Part shown: in pieces, positions 1 to 8,909 of the stretch | Position numbering within the stretch: the stretch's first letter is position 1 | Layout of the letters: every line of letters starts with the position of its first letter | Assembly: GCF_004402535.1 (NCBI RefSeq) | Contig: NZ_SOEY01000030.1 | Span: forward strand, 31,800-95,799 | Reading direction: 5' to 3' | Length of the DNA stretch: 64,000 nt | DNA from: Cryobacterium glaciale | GTDB taxonomy: Bacteria > Actinomycetota > Actinomycetes > Actinomycetales > Microbacteriaceae | Notes under the pieces: model-generated | Told to the model about the DNA's origin: nothing | Database searches by the model: none | The model's input: only the letters and a program-made list of their open reading frames with translations | Made by a program: the position numbers and the translations under genes

Positions 1-1673
1 GTGACCAGGCGAACGCTCTGCTCGGCGAGCGACACATACGCGAGCGCGCGCATGCCGTCCCACTTCATTTCGAACGCCCACTCGTCGGCTCCGAGATCGA
101 CGCCGAGGTCCGTTTCGGAACCGGCGGCGGCGAGCATGGGGGAGTAGGCGTTCTTCGGCGGCGGGGGAGTGATCTCGGCTGCGGGGCCGCTGGAGGGTCG
201 AGCGTTCGTGCGTGAGGCGCCCGAGGCCCCGCCGCTGGGTTTCATGCGGTGGATCAGCCAGTTGTTCGCTGGCTTGCTGCCGTGATTGTCGCTCGTACGA
301 ATCAAGGCAAACCGGGCGGTGCCGCCGAGCCCGGCGTCCGGCTCTCCGTGCAGGGTCACGATCACTTCGTCGTCCCGCCACTTTTCGAGGTCGTACACCC
401 CGCGGTCCCAGATCGAGACGTCGCCCGCACCATATTCTCCGACCGGAATATTTCCCTCGAAGCTGCCGTACTCGAGCGGATGATCCTCCACCTGTACCGC
501 GAGCCGGTTCTGTGTTGGCGTCACGGGCACGCCGCGGGGCAGCGCCCACGACACGAGCACCCCGTCGTGTTCGAGCCGAAAATCCCAGTGGAGGCTGCGG
601 GCGTGGTGCTCCTGAATGACGAACGACGTGCCAGCGGATGCCGCGGCGGGGGAGGCCGGAACCGGCTCGGGCGTCTTCGTGGCGTCCCGCTTGCCGCGGT
701 ACACCGTCAGCCGGTCCGGCGTGACGAGCGCCGGGGCTGAGCCTTGGTTCGGTACACCGGCGTCATTCGCAGCGTGCTCGAATGACCCTGCCGTGAGCAG
801 GGCAAGCGGATCCTCCCGGCGTTTCAGGCGGGCGAGCACCTGCTTGTAGTCAAGCTGCTCAAGCTCGGCCGAAGCCAGCTCCTTCCAGGTGCGCGGGGTC
901 GCGACCATCGGGTGGCTGCGCCCGCGAAGCGAATAGGGCGTGATCGTGGTCTTCGCGGCGCTGTTCTGGCTCCAGTCCACGAACACCTTGCCGGGGCGCA
1001 CGCTCTTCTTCATGTCGCTCACCACCAGGTCGCGGTGGTCGGCTTCGAGCGCCCGCGCCAGCTCGTGCGCCACGGCCGAAACCTGGTCGGAGGTGTACGA
1101 CAGGTCGAGGGCCGCATACAAGTGGATGCCCTTGCTCCCGCTGGTCACCGGCATCGGCTCCAGCCCCATGTGCTGCAGAATCACCCGGGCGAACCGCGCC
1201 ACCTCGGCGCACTCGAGCAATCCCACCCCGTCACCGGGATCGAGGTCGAGCACCAGCCGGTCGGGATTGCGCGGCGTTCCGGTGCGGCCGAACTGCCACT
1301 GCGGCACGTGGATCTCAAGGGCGCTCATCTGCCCGAGCCAGGTGAGGGTGGCGAGGTCGTTCACGAGCGGATAGGTGTTCACATGGTCCTTATGCGTAAT
1401 CGCGTGCCGTTTCACCCAGCTCGGCGTCGACGGTTCCAGATTCTTCTGGAAGAACATTGGTCCGGGATTCTCGGTGGTGCCGATGCCGTGCACCCAGCGT
1501 TTGCGGGTGGCCGGGCGGTTCGCGGCGTGAGGGATGAGCACGTCGGCGACCGCAGCGTAGTAGGCCAGCACATCGGCTTTGGTGGTGCCCGTTTCCGGGT
1601 ACAAGACCTTGTCCAGGTGAGTGAGCGTGATGCGGTGGCCCTCAACGGAAGCCACCTGTCTGCTGGCGTTCAT
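1..1673 (-). CDS. ligD: ATP-dependent DNA ligase LigD (C-terminal ligase domain cut by window edge)
   Basis: This is the multidomain end-joining ligase, which fills, trims and seals double-strand breaks held by Ku. From an ATG at 1673, 557 residues are visible. The LigD-type primase/polymerase domain lies at about 12-275 (DLDPGD near 143-148). The 3'-phosphoesterase domain lies at about 348-475 with the motif HHARSLHWDFRLEHDG. The ligase domain then begins, with the adenylation motif EMKWDG and nucleophile Lys537. The order Pol-PE-Lig is the one typical of Actinomycetota. The rest of the ligase domain lies beyond base 1. It is divergent from ku, with 71 bp between the starts. No frameshift is visible in the part present. 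Confidence 0.93.
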   Translation of the reverse strand, partial: MNASRQVASVEGHRITLTHLDKVLYPETGTTKADVLAYYAAVADVLIPHAANRPATRKRWVHGIGTTENPGPMFFQKNLEPSTPSWVKRHAITHKDHVNTYPLVNDLATLTWLGQMSALEIHVPQWQFGRTGTPRNPDRLVLDLDPGDGVGLLECAEVARFARVILQHMGLEPMPVTSGSKGIHLYAALDLSYTSDQVSAVAHELARALEADHRDLVVSDMKKSVRPGKVFVDWSQNSAAKTTITPYSLRGRSHPMVATPRTWKELASAELEQLDYKQVLARLKRREDPLALLTAGSFEHAANDAGVPNQGSAPALVTPDRLTVYRGKRDATKTPEPVPASPAAASAGTSFVIQEHHARSLHWDFRLEHDGVLVSWALPRGVPVTPTQNRLAVQVEDHPLEYGSFEGNIPVGEYGAGDVSIWDRGVYDLEKWRDDEVIVTLHGEPDAGLGGTARFALIRTSDNHGSKPANNWLIHRMKPSGGASGASRTNARPSSGPAAEITPPPPKNAYSPMLAAAGSETDLGVDLGADEWAFEMKWDGMRALAYVSLAEQSVRLV

Positions 1674-1744
1674 GCGTCAACTGTGCCGCGGAAACCATGG
1701 GTCTACTAGGCGACGAATGTCTCATTCGGGTGTGTACTGGTCGC

Positions 1745-2584
1745 ATGAGAAGCATCTGGACCGGTGCGATCACCTTCGGGCTCGTCAATGTGCCCGTCAA
1801 GGTGTACAGCGCCACCGAAGACCATGACGTCGCCCTGCACCAGGTGCACGATGCCGATGGGGGACGCATCCGCTACCAGCGACGGTGTGAGATTTGCGCC
1901 AAGGTTGTTCCCTACGACCATATCGACAAGGCTTTCGACGACGGCGAGCAGACCGTGGTACTCACCGCCGAGGACTTCGCGTCGCTGCCGGCAGAGCACA
2001 GCAAGGAAATCGACGTGGTCGAGTTCGTACCGAGCGACCAGATCGACCCGATCATGCTCGACAAGAGCTACTTTCTCGAACCCGACGGCAAATCTGCCAA
2101 GGCCTACGTGCTGCTGCGGCGCACGCTCGAGGCCACTGATCGCACCGCGATCGTGCACTTCGCGCTGCGGCAGAAGACCCGACTCGGCGCACTGCGCGTG
2201 CACGGGGACGTGCTCATGCTGCAATCTCTGCTCTGGGACGACGAAGTACGTGAGGCCAAATTTGCGTCCCTCGACGAGCGGGTGAACGTCAGCGCGAAGG
2301 AACTGGACATGTCTGCCGCGTTGGTCGAGTCGTTCGCGGCCGATTTCGCACCGGATGCCTTCAATGACGACTATCAGGATGAGTTGCGCGCCCTGATCGA
2401 GGCGAAGCTGAAAAGCGGCGATGCCGTGTCGACCGAGGTGACGTTCGGTGAGACGCCGGACGAGGGCGAGGGCGGCGAGGTGCTCGACCTCATGGAGGCC
2501 CTGCGTCGCAGCGTCGAGGCCAGTCGTGACCGGGCCAAGCCCAAGCCGAAGCCGGCAGCGAAGCAGGCCCGCTCAGCCTCCTGA
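1745..2584 (+). CDS. ku: Ku protein, non-homologous end joining
   Basis: This 279-residue bacterial Ku homodimerises, encircles DNA ends and recruits LigD. The N-terminus MRSIWTGAITFGLVNVPVK is the family hallmark. The beta-barrel core covers about 1-230, followed by a short acidic stretch and a lysine/proline/alanine-rich tail (KPKPKPAAK) of the kind that contributes to DNA binding and LigD contact. An in-frame start exists at 1697, but the ATG at 1745 gives the conserved N-terminus, so I chose it. The divergent partner ligD makes a complete two-gene NHEJ module. Confidence 0.95.
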   Translation: MRSIWTGAITFGLVNVPVKVYSATEDHDVALHQVHDADGGRIRYQRRCEICAKVVPYDHIDKAFDDGEQTVVLTAEDFASLPAEHSKEIDVVEFVPSDQIDPIMLDKSYFLEPDGKSAKAYVLLRRTLEATDRTAIVHFALRQKTRLGALRVHGDVLMLQSLLWDDEVREAKFASLDERVNVSAKELDMSAALVESFAADFAPDAFNDDYQDELRALIEAKLKSGDAVSTEVTFGETPDEGEGGEVLDLMEALRRSVEASRDRAKPKPKPAAKQARSAS

Positions 2585-2650
2585 CGCGGCCGGCCCGTCT
2601 CGTGGCACGTGCGGGGGAAGTCAGCCCGTGTTCCAACCACGGCCAGCTTC

Positions 2651-3099
2651 TCAACCTCCTGCCGCGAGCACTCCTTTCCAGACCACGAGCACGAGCCCGA
2701 TCGCCGTCAGCAGCACGGCCAGAACGTTGAGAACACTCACGCCCACCGCTCCGATGGCCACGAGCGGAGTGCTCTGCCCGATGGTGAGGGACAGTTTGAT
2801 GCCCTCGGCGATGATCGCCAGCGCCAGCCCGAACAGTGCCAGGCGCCCATCGCTGAGGTACGAAGCCAGTGCAGACGCAGCTGGCGCGGGGTACCGACGC
2901 TGAGCCTGGCCCTGACGGTTTCGCGCCCGCTGGGTCCCCAGGTACCGGAGGCCACAAAGGCCTCGTTCGACTGGCCGTACTCCCGCTGGGTGGCGCGCAG
3001 AAAATCGACGCGACCACCCACCCAAGGATTCTCGGCGCGCAACCACAGGGTGGCCGTGCCGTCGAGCTGTGCCTCGAGCCGGACAATATTTCGACCCAA
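2651..3099 (-). pseudogene. frameshifted small membrane protein, unknown family
   Basis: Two good coding segments lie in different frames. About 3099-2890 encodes a soluble-looking stretch (LWLRAENPWVGG, then EYGQSNEAFVASGTWGPSG) with clean G/C third positions. About 2885-2651 encodes two hydrophobic helices (LALFGLALAIIAEGIKLSL and a second ending in LVLVVWKGVLAAGG). They join through a one-base shift near 2885. The first segment has no ATG; a TTG at 3099 is the only plausible start. An ATG at 3118 opens a different frame with poor codon use. Either this is a decayed gene or the assembly has an indel. I do not recognise the family. Confidence 0.5.
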
Positions 3100-3118
3100 G
3101 GATGAGTGAAGCGGGCAT

Positions 3119-3946
3119 CTACTGTGCGCGCGGTTGAACAGTGTGACGCCGATGATCGAGGGCGGGAGTGCGCACGCGCGCCTGCCGCACCAGATCGGGA
3201 TCGACGTCGATGGTGACCAGGTCTGGCTCCGGGCCGAGCTCGGCGAGCACCCGACCGGCAGGATCGGAGAGCAGGCTGCGCCCGATCGAGATCGGCGGGC
3301 ACTGCGACACGGCGCCGACGAAGTACGAGTTCTCGATGGCTCGCGCCTGGGCGAGAACACGCCATTGTTCGGCCTTGCCTGGCCCGGGAACCCAGGAGGA
3401 ACAGACCAGAACGAGGTCGGCGCCGGCGTCGGCCAGCTCGCGGCCGAGTTCAGGAAAACGTAGGTCGTAGCAGGTCATCAGGCCGACTCGCAGCCGCTCG
3501 CCCGACCGCCCCACAACCTCACACACCACCGGGCTCAGGTCGGTCGCCGGGGCGATCCACTCGGACTCTCGAAAGCCGTAGGAGTCGAACAGGTGCATCT
3601 TGCGGTACCGCGTCTGGAGTACTCCGTCGGGGCCGAGAACCACGATGGTGTTGTACGGGCGTGCGCCGTGGTCGTTGGTTTCGACGATTCCCGCGACGAG
3701 GGTGATGCGAAGCGACCGCGCGGTCGCCGCGAGCGCAGCCACGAACGGCCCGGTCACCGGCTGTGCGATGACCGCGAAGGTGGCATCGACCATCTTCTTT
3801 TCGTACATGGCGTATTCCGGAAACACGACGAGGTCGGCACCATCAGCGGCTGCACGCTGAGCGCCCTGCTGAAGCAGCGTCAGATTGCGGTCGACGTCCG
3901 TGCCGGACGCGATCTGGGCGAGGGTGACTCTCACACTCACGCTCAC
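3119..3946 (-). CDS. carbon-nitrogen hydrolase (nitrilase superfamily)
   Basis: This cytosolic amidase-type enzyme has 275 residues. The nitrilase catalytic triad is visible: Glu44 in VFPEYAMYEK, Lys116 in YRKMHLFDSYGF and Cys159 in LMTCYDLRFPEL. The lysine and cysteine contexts resemble omega-amidase/NIT-like branches that hydrolyse alpha-keto acid amides or deaminated glutathione. Substrate cannot be fixed from sequence alone. It lies downstream of the permease and second nitrilase on the same strand, with a 63 bp gap, so it may be the last gene of that operon. An alternative start two codons inside makes little difference. Confidence 0.85.
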   Translation of the reverse strand: MSVSVRVTLAQIASGTDVDRNLTLLQQGAQRAAADGADLVVFPEYAMYEKKMVDATFAVIAQPVTGPFVAALAATARSLRITLVAGIVETNDHGARPYNTIVVLGPDGVLQTRYRKMHLFDSYGFRESEWIAPATDLSPVVCEVVGRSGERLRVGLMTCYDLRFPELGRELADAGADLVLVCSSWVPGPGKAEQWRVLAQARAIENSYFVGAVSQCPPISIGRSLLSDPAGRVLAELGPEPDLVTIDVDPDLVRQARVRTPALDHRRHTVQPRAQ

Positions 3947-4009
3947 CCTGCCTCCCGCGTGCCGGTCACGCCTGTCTCGCCAGCCTAAACGCTGCCAGCC
4001 CGAGCGCCG

Positions 4010-5374
4010 TCAGCGGGTCTCGGTGACGAGAGCAGCGTCATCCGCTTCGACGTAGTCCATTTCGGGCGGCGGACGGCGGAAGCCGCGCGTGAGTACACCG
4101 AGCACGATGACGCCGACGGCGAGCCAGCTCAGGCCAAGCACGATGGCGTTCGCATCGAGGCGGGTGAGCAGGTAGAGCGTGATGAGGCCGCCGATCAGCG
4201 GAAGGACGAAGTAGAACACGGGATTGAGGTGGTTGCCCTCCCGGCGCTGGCGCACGAAGTAGAAGATGACGGCCAGGTTGACCATGGTGAACGCGACGAA
4301 GGCCCCGAAGTTGATGAACGAGGTCGAGGTGGCGACATCAAGGAAGATCGCGATGAAACCGACCACGCCGATGATGACCAGGTTGAACACCGGTGAGCGA
4401 AAGCGCTTGCTGACCTCGCCGAAGATACGGCGCGGGAGCACACCGTCGCGCCCCATGGCGAACAGCAGGCGGGAGGCTGCGGACTGGGCGGCGAGGCCGG
4501 AGGCGAACTGGGCGATGACGAGGCCGGCCAGGAACACGGCGCCGAACACGTTGCCGCCGATCTGCATGGCGATGTCGAACGCGGCCGAGGACGAGTCGGT
4601 GAAGACTCCGCCCGGGCGTACGAGCTGGGTCGTGTAGGAGACCAGCACGAAGATGGCCCCGCCGATGAGGGCGACCAGCAGGATGGCCCGCGGTACCGTC
4701 TTGCGCGGGTTGATGGTCTCCTCGGTGAAGGTCGTGACGGCGTCAAAACCGAGGAAGGAGTAGGCGGCGATCGCCGCGCCGGCGGTGATGCCCGCGAAGG
4801 TGGAGGTGGGGTTGGCGAACGGCGACCAGTCGATCAGGCCGCCGGCGCCCTGGCTGGCGACGATCGACGCGATCGACAGCGCCACGAAGGCGCCGATGAC
4901 GAGCACCTGAAATGCCATGAGCAGAAAGTTGGCCTTGTCGGCAACCTTGATGCCGAGAATGTTCAGCAGGGTCGTGATCACGACGAAGCCGATGATCCAG
5001 GCCCAGGCCGGCACCCCGGGAAACTGGGCTTCGAGGTAGGCGGCACCGATGAGCCAGATCACCATGGGCAGAAAGAGGTAGTCGAGCAGCACGGCCCAGC
5101 CGACGAGAAAACCCACCCGGGAGTCGACGGTGCGCCGCACATACGTGTAGGCGGAGCCGGCTACCGGGTAGGCGGCGGCCATGCGTCCGTAGCTCGATGC
5201 GGTGAACAGCATCGCCACGAGAGCAACAAGGTAGGCGGAGCCGCTCGCACCCCCGGTCGTTTCGGCGACGACGCCGAAGATGCCGAGCACGATCAGCGGT
5301 GTCATGTAGGCCAGGCCGAACAATACGAGGGAGCGCAGGCCGAGGGTGCGCGCGAGGGCGGGAGTGCCGGTCAT
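4010..5374 (-). CDS. APC-family amino acid permease
   Basis: This 454-residue integral membrane transporter probably imports an amino acid, amine or amide. It has about twelve hydrophobic helices. The first carries the APC signature (SLVLFGLAYMTPLIVLGIFG), and the segment AAYPVAGSAYTYVRR is the conserved helix 2/3 region. The ATG at 5374 overlaps the start region of no other frame and lies one base beyond the stop of the upstream nitrilase, so the two are probably translationally coupled. A longer open frame extends to 5533 but is only a shadow of the nitrilase. The pairing suggests that the permease imports the nitrilase substrate. Confidence 0.88.
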   Translation of the reverse strand: MTGTPALARTLGLRSLVLFGLAYMTPLIVLGIFGVVAETTGGASGSAYLVALVAMLFTASSYGRMAAAYPVAGSAYTYVRRTVDSRVGFLVGWAVLLDYLFLPMVIWLIGAAYLEAQFPGVPAWAWIIGFVVITTLLNILGIKVADKANFLLMAFQVLVIGAFVALSIASIVASQGAGGLIDWSPFANPTSTFAGITAGAAIAAYSFLGFDAVTTFTEETINPRKTVPRAILLVALIGGAIFVLVSYTTQLVRPGGVFTDSSSAAFDIAMQIGGNVFGAVFLAGLVIAQFASGLAAQSAASRLLFAMGRDGVLPRRIFGEVSKRFRSPVFNLVIIGVVGFIAIFLDVATSTSFINFGAFVAFTMVNLAVIFYFVRQRREGNHLNPVFYFVLPLIGGLITLYLLTRLDANAIVLGLSWLAVGVIVLGVLTRGFRRPPPEMDYVEADDAALVTETR

Positions 5375-5375
5375 G

Positions 5376-6293
5376 TCAGGAGTCCGTTTCCAGGGAAGTG
5401 GCGAAGATGGGGGCGGGTTGCGGGGTCCAACGGTGTGGATCGATGTGTCCGGCGTAGAGCGGCAGGGCGAGGGGCGCGTCGGTGGGCAGGAACTGCTCCC
5501 ACATGCGATTGGTCCCGGCCGTGCCGTATTCACGCGCCCGAGTGACCTGGTCGAGGTCGAGGGTGTAGGCGAGCACGACAGCGGCGGAGTCGGTTGATTC
5601 AGCCAGGGTGGCCCCCTCCGGGTCGACGATGAGACTGCGGCCCTCGCCGAGGGGTCCGGCGCAGTTCACGCTCACGGTGAAGGTTTGGTTGACGATGGAA
5701 TTGGCTCGGGCGAGCACGACTTCCTGGGCGCGGTCGGGGGTAGTGGTCTTGACGATGTTGAGCACGACCTCGGCGCCCATCCAGGCGAGGTGCCGCGTCA
5801 CCTCGGGAAACCAGGCGTCGTAGCAGATCGACAGCCCGAACCGGCCGAGGCCGGGGGCATCGAACACGACGAAACGGTCGCCGGGTTCGTAGGGCTCGTA
5901 GGGTCGCCACGGAAAGATCTTGCGATAGCTCGCCACGAGCGCACCCTCGGGGGAGAACACCACGGCCGTATTGAACAGCTCGCCGCCAGGCCCACGTTCA
6001 CAGATGCTCCCCGGCAACAACCAGACGCTCGCCGAGCGGGCGATCGCCCCGAGCCCCCTGACCAGCTCACCATCCAGCGGCACAGCGGATGCCCGCAACG
6101 CGTCGTTGCGCTGCTCCAGGCTCCGGGGTGGTTCGGTTTCACTGCCGAAGAGGTGCAACTCGGGAAACACCACGAACTGTGCGCTCGGGTCCTCGTCGAG
6201 GACGCGCCGGAGCTCGGCCGCGAAATCGTCCAGCGACGCTCCGAGGGCATGTGGCGCTGCCTGAACGGCAATGATGCGCACTTCTCGTGGCAT
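5376..6293 (-). CDS. carbon-nitrogen hydrolase (nitrilase superfamily), second copy
   Basis: This 305-residue cytosolic hydrolase has the triad Glu45 (VVFPELHLFG), Lys125 (YRKIFPWRPYEPYE) and Cys157 (SICYDAWFPE). It is not a close copy of the nitrilase at 3119. The lysine loop YRKIFPWRPYEP is longer and aromatic, like aliphatic amidase/carbamoylase-type branches. The ATG at 6293 follows a good ribosome site (AAGGAGTCACC). It is the first gene of an operon with the permease and faces a GntR regulator across 114 bp that contain a perfect palindrome. This suggests substrate-induced expression. Confidence 0.87.
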   Translation of the reverse strand: MPREVRIIAVQAAPHALGASLDDFAAELRRVLDEDPSAQFVVFPELHLFGSETEPPRSLEQRNDALRASAVPLDGELVRGLGAIARSASVWLLPGSICERGPGGELFNTAVVFSPEGALVASYRKIFPWRPYEPYEPGDRFVVFDAPGLGRFGLSICYDAWFPEVTRHLAWMGAEVVLNIVKTTTPDRAQEVVLARANSIVNQTFTVSVNCAGPLGEGRSLIVDPEGATLAESTDSAAVVLAYTLDLDQVTRAREYGTAGTNRMWEQFLPTDAPLALPLYAGHIDPHRWTPQPAPIFATSLETDS

Positions 6294-6339
6294 GGTGACT
6301 CCTTCGATCTGGACAACCGTGTCTGCAAGAAATAAAATA

Positions 6340-6352
6340 GATCATAATGATC
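6340..6352. promoter_or_regulatory. candidate GntR operator palindrome
   Basis: GATCATAATGATC has six-base arms around one central base and sits in AT-rich sequence between the divergent nitrilase operon and the GntR gene. A location between a FadR-type regulator and its likely target fits an operator. No binding data exist here, so this is inference. Confidence 0.5.
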
Positions 6353-6407
6353 GTTTTTGTCTAGTCCGAGGCTCTACTTCGGGGCGGGAAGCTACTGTAG
6401 GTGCGTG

Positions 6408-7151
6408 ATGGTTGATGCAAAAGACACCAGGGGGGCGGTGACCGCCCTCGCCAACCCTGCGGTCTCTGGCATTACCCGGCTGAGCGCCACCGACACCGTG
6501 CGTGCCCGCATCGCCCTCGCCATTGAGCTTGGACTCATGGTGGTGGGGGAGCAGCTGCCGTCCGAACATGATGTGGCAGCCGCTCTCGGGGTCAGCGAGA
6601 TCACGGCCCGCCGGGCCTTGAAAAGCCTCGCCGATGAGGGTGTACTGGCCCGCAAGCGCGGACGCAACGGGGGAACCTTCGTGGCCGACCCTGGGGCATC
6701 CGCTTCGGTCGCGCCGATTACCGCCTACCTGGCCGATGCTGCCGACGTGCACCGGCTCATCGATGAGCGGGTGCTGCTCGAGTGCGCGCTCGTGCACCAC
6801 ACGTCCTTGAACATCACGGCCGGGCAACTCGACGCGCTCGACGAGGCGGTGGCGAAGGCGGCGGCGGCGCAGAATTGGACCGACTACCACGCGGCCGATG
6901 TGCAATTCCACCTCGGCGTGGCCGCGGCCAGCGGGCTGGACTGGGCGCTACCGCAGTACGCTGCCGCACTGAACGGACTGTATCGGTATTTTCTGCCCTA
7001 CCCGGTGAGCTACCTGCACGGCGTAAACCGTGAGCATGCCCGCCTGGTGGCAGCCCTGCGCGAGCACGACCCGGTGGCCGCCGTGGACATCATCCGGCAG
7101 CACGTGTCGGTGCTGCACGAATCCATGTTCGTCGGGCTCGCCCAGGATTAG
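6408..7151 (+). CDS. GntR family regulator, FadR/FCD subfamily
   Basis: This 247-residue DNA-binding regulator has a winged helix at about 28-88 (LPSEHDVAAALGVSEITARR, the typical GntR helix-turn-helix) and an all-helical FCD ligand-binding domain at about 100-240. The ATG at 6408 is preferred. A GTG sits directly before it at 6405. The gene is divergent from the nitrilase-permease operon, which is the most likely target. The ligand would then be an amide or carboxylate related to that pathway, but this is inferred from position only. Confidence 0.87.
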   Translation: MVDAKDTRGAVTALANPAVSGITRLSATDTVRARIALAIELGLMVVGEQLPSEHDVAAALGVSEITARRALKSLADEGVLARKRGRNGGTFVADPGASASVAPITAYLADAADVHRLIDERVLLECALVHHTSLNITAGQLDALDEAVAKAAAAQNWTDYHAADVQFHLGVAAASGLDWALPQYAAALNGLYRYFLPYPVSYLHGVNREHARLVAALREHDPVAAVDIIRQHVSVLHESMFVGLAQD

Positions 7152-7297
7152 TCCACACTCAGTGGTGACACGTGCCATTTCAGACCTCACTATCTCAGCA
7201 ACTGCGCTGTTCACCTGACGATCCAACTATACCCACTGGGGTATTTACCGCTGGTGTGTTCCGCTTCCTGGTGGTGACCGGCCCGTAAGATTGCACG

Positions 7298-7888
7298 GTG
7301 CCCCACTCTGCTGAAACCCCCGCCACGCCCGGAGCGTTGGAACGAATCATCGCCACCCAGGTGCGCAAATACCGCACCGAGAGCGGTTTGTCCTCCGCGG
7401 ACCTGGCGCTGCGTACCGGTATGTCCAAGGCCATGATCTCCAAGGTGGAGAGCGCGAGTACGTCCTGCTCCCTCACCACGCTGCAGCGCCTGGCCGAGGG
7501 GCTGAAAGTTCCGGTCACGGCGTTGTTCCGCGGCGCCGACACGGACCGTGACGCCACCTTCACCAAGAGCGGCGAGGGTAGCCTGAGCGTGCGTAGCGGC
7601 ACCCAACACGGCCACGAGTACCGGGTGCTCGGCTCGCTCAAGGGCCGCACCGACGCCATCGAGCCGACCCTGGTCACGCTCACCGACGCCTCGGACATCT
7701 TTCCGCTGTTCCAGCATGCCGGCACCGAATTTCTCTACCTGCTGACCGGCAAGATGGTCTACGGGCACGGTGCCTACGAGTACACGATGGTACCCGGCGA
7801 CTCCTTGTTGCTCGACGGCGAGGGCCCGCATGGCCCGCTGCAACTGCTTGAACTGCCCATCACCTTTCTGGCGATCACGGCCAAGTAG
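7298..7888 (+). CDS. XRE-family regulator with C-terminal cupin domain
   Basis: This 196-residue transcription factor has an XRE helix-turn-helix at about 15-72 (LALRTGMSKAMISKVES) and a cupin sensor barrel at about 115-195 (HAGTEFLYLLTGKM, then VPGDSLLLDGEGPHGP). The start is a GTG at 7298. It is convergent with, and ends one base before, the N-demethylase cassette. Regulators of this architecture often control amine or amino acid catabolism. The neighbourhood suggests control of the demethylase genes, but this is positional inference. Confidence 0.87.
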   Translation: MPHSAETPATPGALERIIATQVRKYRTESGLSSADLALRTGMSKAMISKVESASTSCSLTTLQRLAEGLKVPVTALFRGADTDRDATFTKSGEGSLSVRSGTQHGHEYRVLGSLKGRTDAIEPTLVTLTDASDIFPLFQHAGTEFLYLLTGKMVYGHGAYEYTMVPGDSLLLDGEGPHGPLQLLELPITFLAITAK

Positions 7889-7889
7889 C

Positions 7890-8909
7890 TCAGGTCCCCA
7901 GCAGCCAGGCGGATGCCGCGGCCCGATACCGATCGATGCCCTTGTATTCGGCCATATCCGGCGGGAGTTCGGCTAACACCTGGCCGAGTCGCTGCCGCCA
8001 GGCGGGAACGGTCGCGAGCTCGGTGAGCGAGACAAGGTAGCTGCGCACCAGAAAGAGCACGGCACCGGTGCGTGGCAGACGGATGAGGTGCTGCACCTCG
8101 ACCCGCAGGTGTAGCCGATCGGGCAGGGTCGGGTCGAGGAGCACCAGGCGGCGGTCGGCGCCCCACTCGGGGTAACTGTCGGTGGAGGTGTCCAGGCGGC
8201 GATCCACGGTCATGGTCCAGTTGGTGCGCCGAAATTTGTCGCCCGGCTGCAGTCGCAGTAGGAACTGTTCGGCCCGGCTGACGATGCGTTCTTCGTGCAC
8301 GCGGGGGACCGGCCCGTGAATCTCGGTGAAGCGCATGCCGACGTCGAAGCCGAGACACCAGTCGGCGGCAAAGGTGACCAGGCCGGCATCCAGCCAGAGG
8401 GCGCCGTCGCGCGCGTCGAGCAGCGCGATGTCGTCCTGGACCTGACCGCCGATGAATACCAGCGGGTCCATGCCGAGCGAGGAATCATCGCCGATCACGA
8501 AGTCGAGCTGAAGCCCCAGCAGGTCGTTACGCCAGGAGCAGTGGAGCCCGTCGCGCTGAAAGGCCATCACCTCGGGATAGTCCGTGGCCATGATCGGCAG
8601 GAGCGTCTCGATCACGTCCCAGACCGCGGTGCGCATGTGAGACAGGGCCTGGCAGCGCGACGGATCGCGCGCGAGGATCTCGGCCCGCTCGGCCAGGTCG
8701 CTGCGGTAGTCGCCGTCGATGTCGATGATGTTCTCGCCCCAGTGGCCGGCATCGGTGTCGACCCGCCCGGGCGCCGGCTCGACGTTGGCGCTGTAGCGGT
8801 AGCTGTCGGACGAGAAAGGAAACGGCAGGTGCCGGGCGCGTTCGACGATGCCGTCGCCGAACGCCGTGGCACGGGGCGGCGCCGTGTCGGTAAAGGGTGC
8901 AGGTGTCAT
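7890..8909 (-). CDS. heme-dependent oxidative N-demethylase catalytic subunit (DUF3445), copy 1
   Basis: This 339-residue protein belongs to the DUF3445 family, the heme subunit of HODM/dimethylamine monooxygenase. The enzyme removes a methyl group oxidatively from a secondary amine and yields formaldehyde. Family features seen are an early NVEPAPGRVDTDAGHWGENI region, SWRNDLLG, and FDVGMRFTEIHGPVPRVHEE. The heme ligands cannot be assigned with confidence. The ATG at 8909 overlaps the upstream stop by four bases (ATGA). It is the last gene of the leftward cassette and a paralogue of the gene at 12661. Confidence 0.87.
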   Translation of the reverse strand: MTPAPFTDTAPPRATAFGDGIVERARHLPFPFSSDSYRYSANVEPAPGRVDTDAGHWGENIIDIDGDYRSDLAERAEILARDPSRCQALSHMRTAVWDVIETLLPIMATDYPEVMAFQRDGLHCSWRNDLLGLQLDFVIGDDSSLGMDPLVFIGGQVQDDIALLDARDGALWLDAGLVTFAADWCLGFDVGMRFTEIHGPVPRVHEERIVSRAEQFLLRLQPGDKFRRTNWTMTVDRRLDTSTDSYPEWGADRRLVLLDPTLPDRLHLRVEVQHLIRLPRTGAVLFLVRSYLVSLTELATVPAWRQRLGQVLAELPPDMAEYKGIDRYRAAASAWLLGT

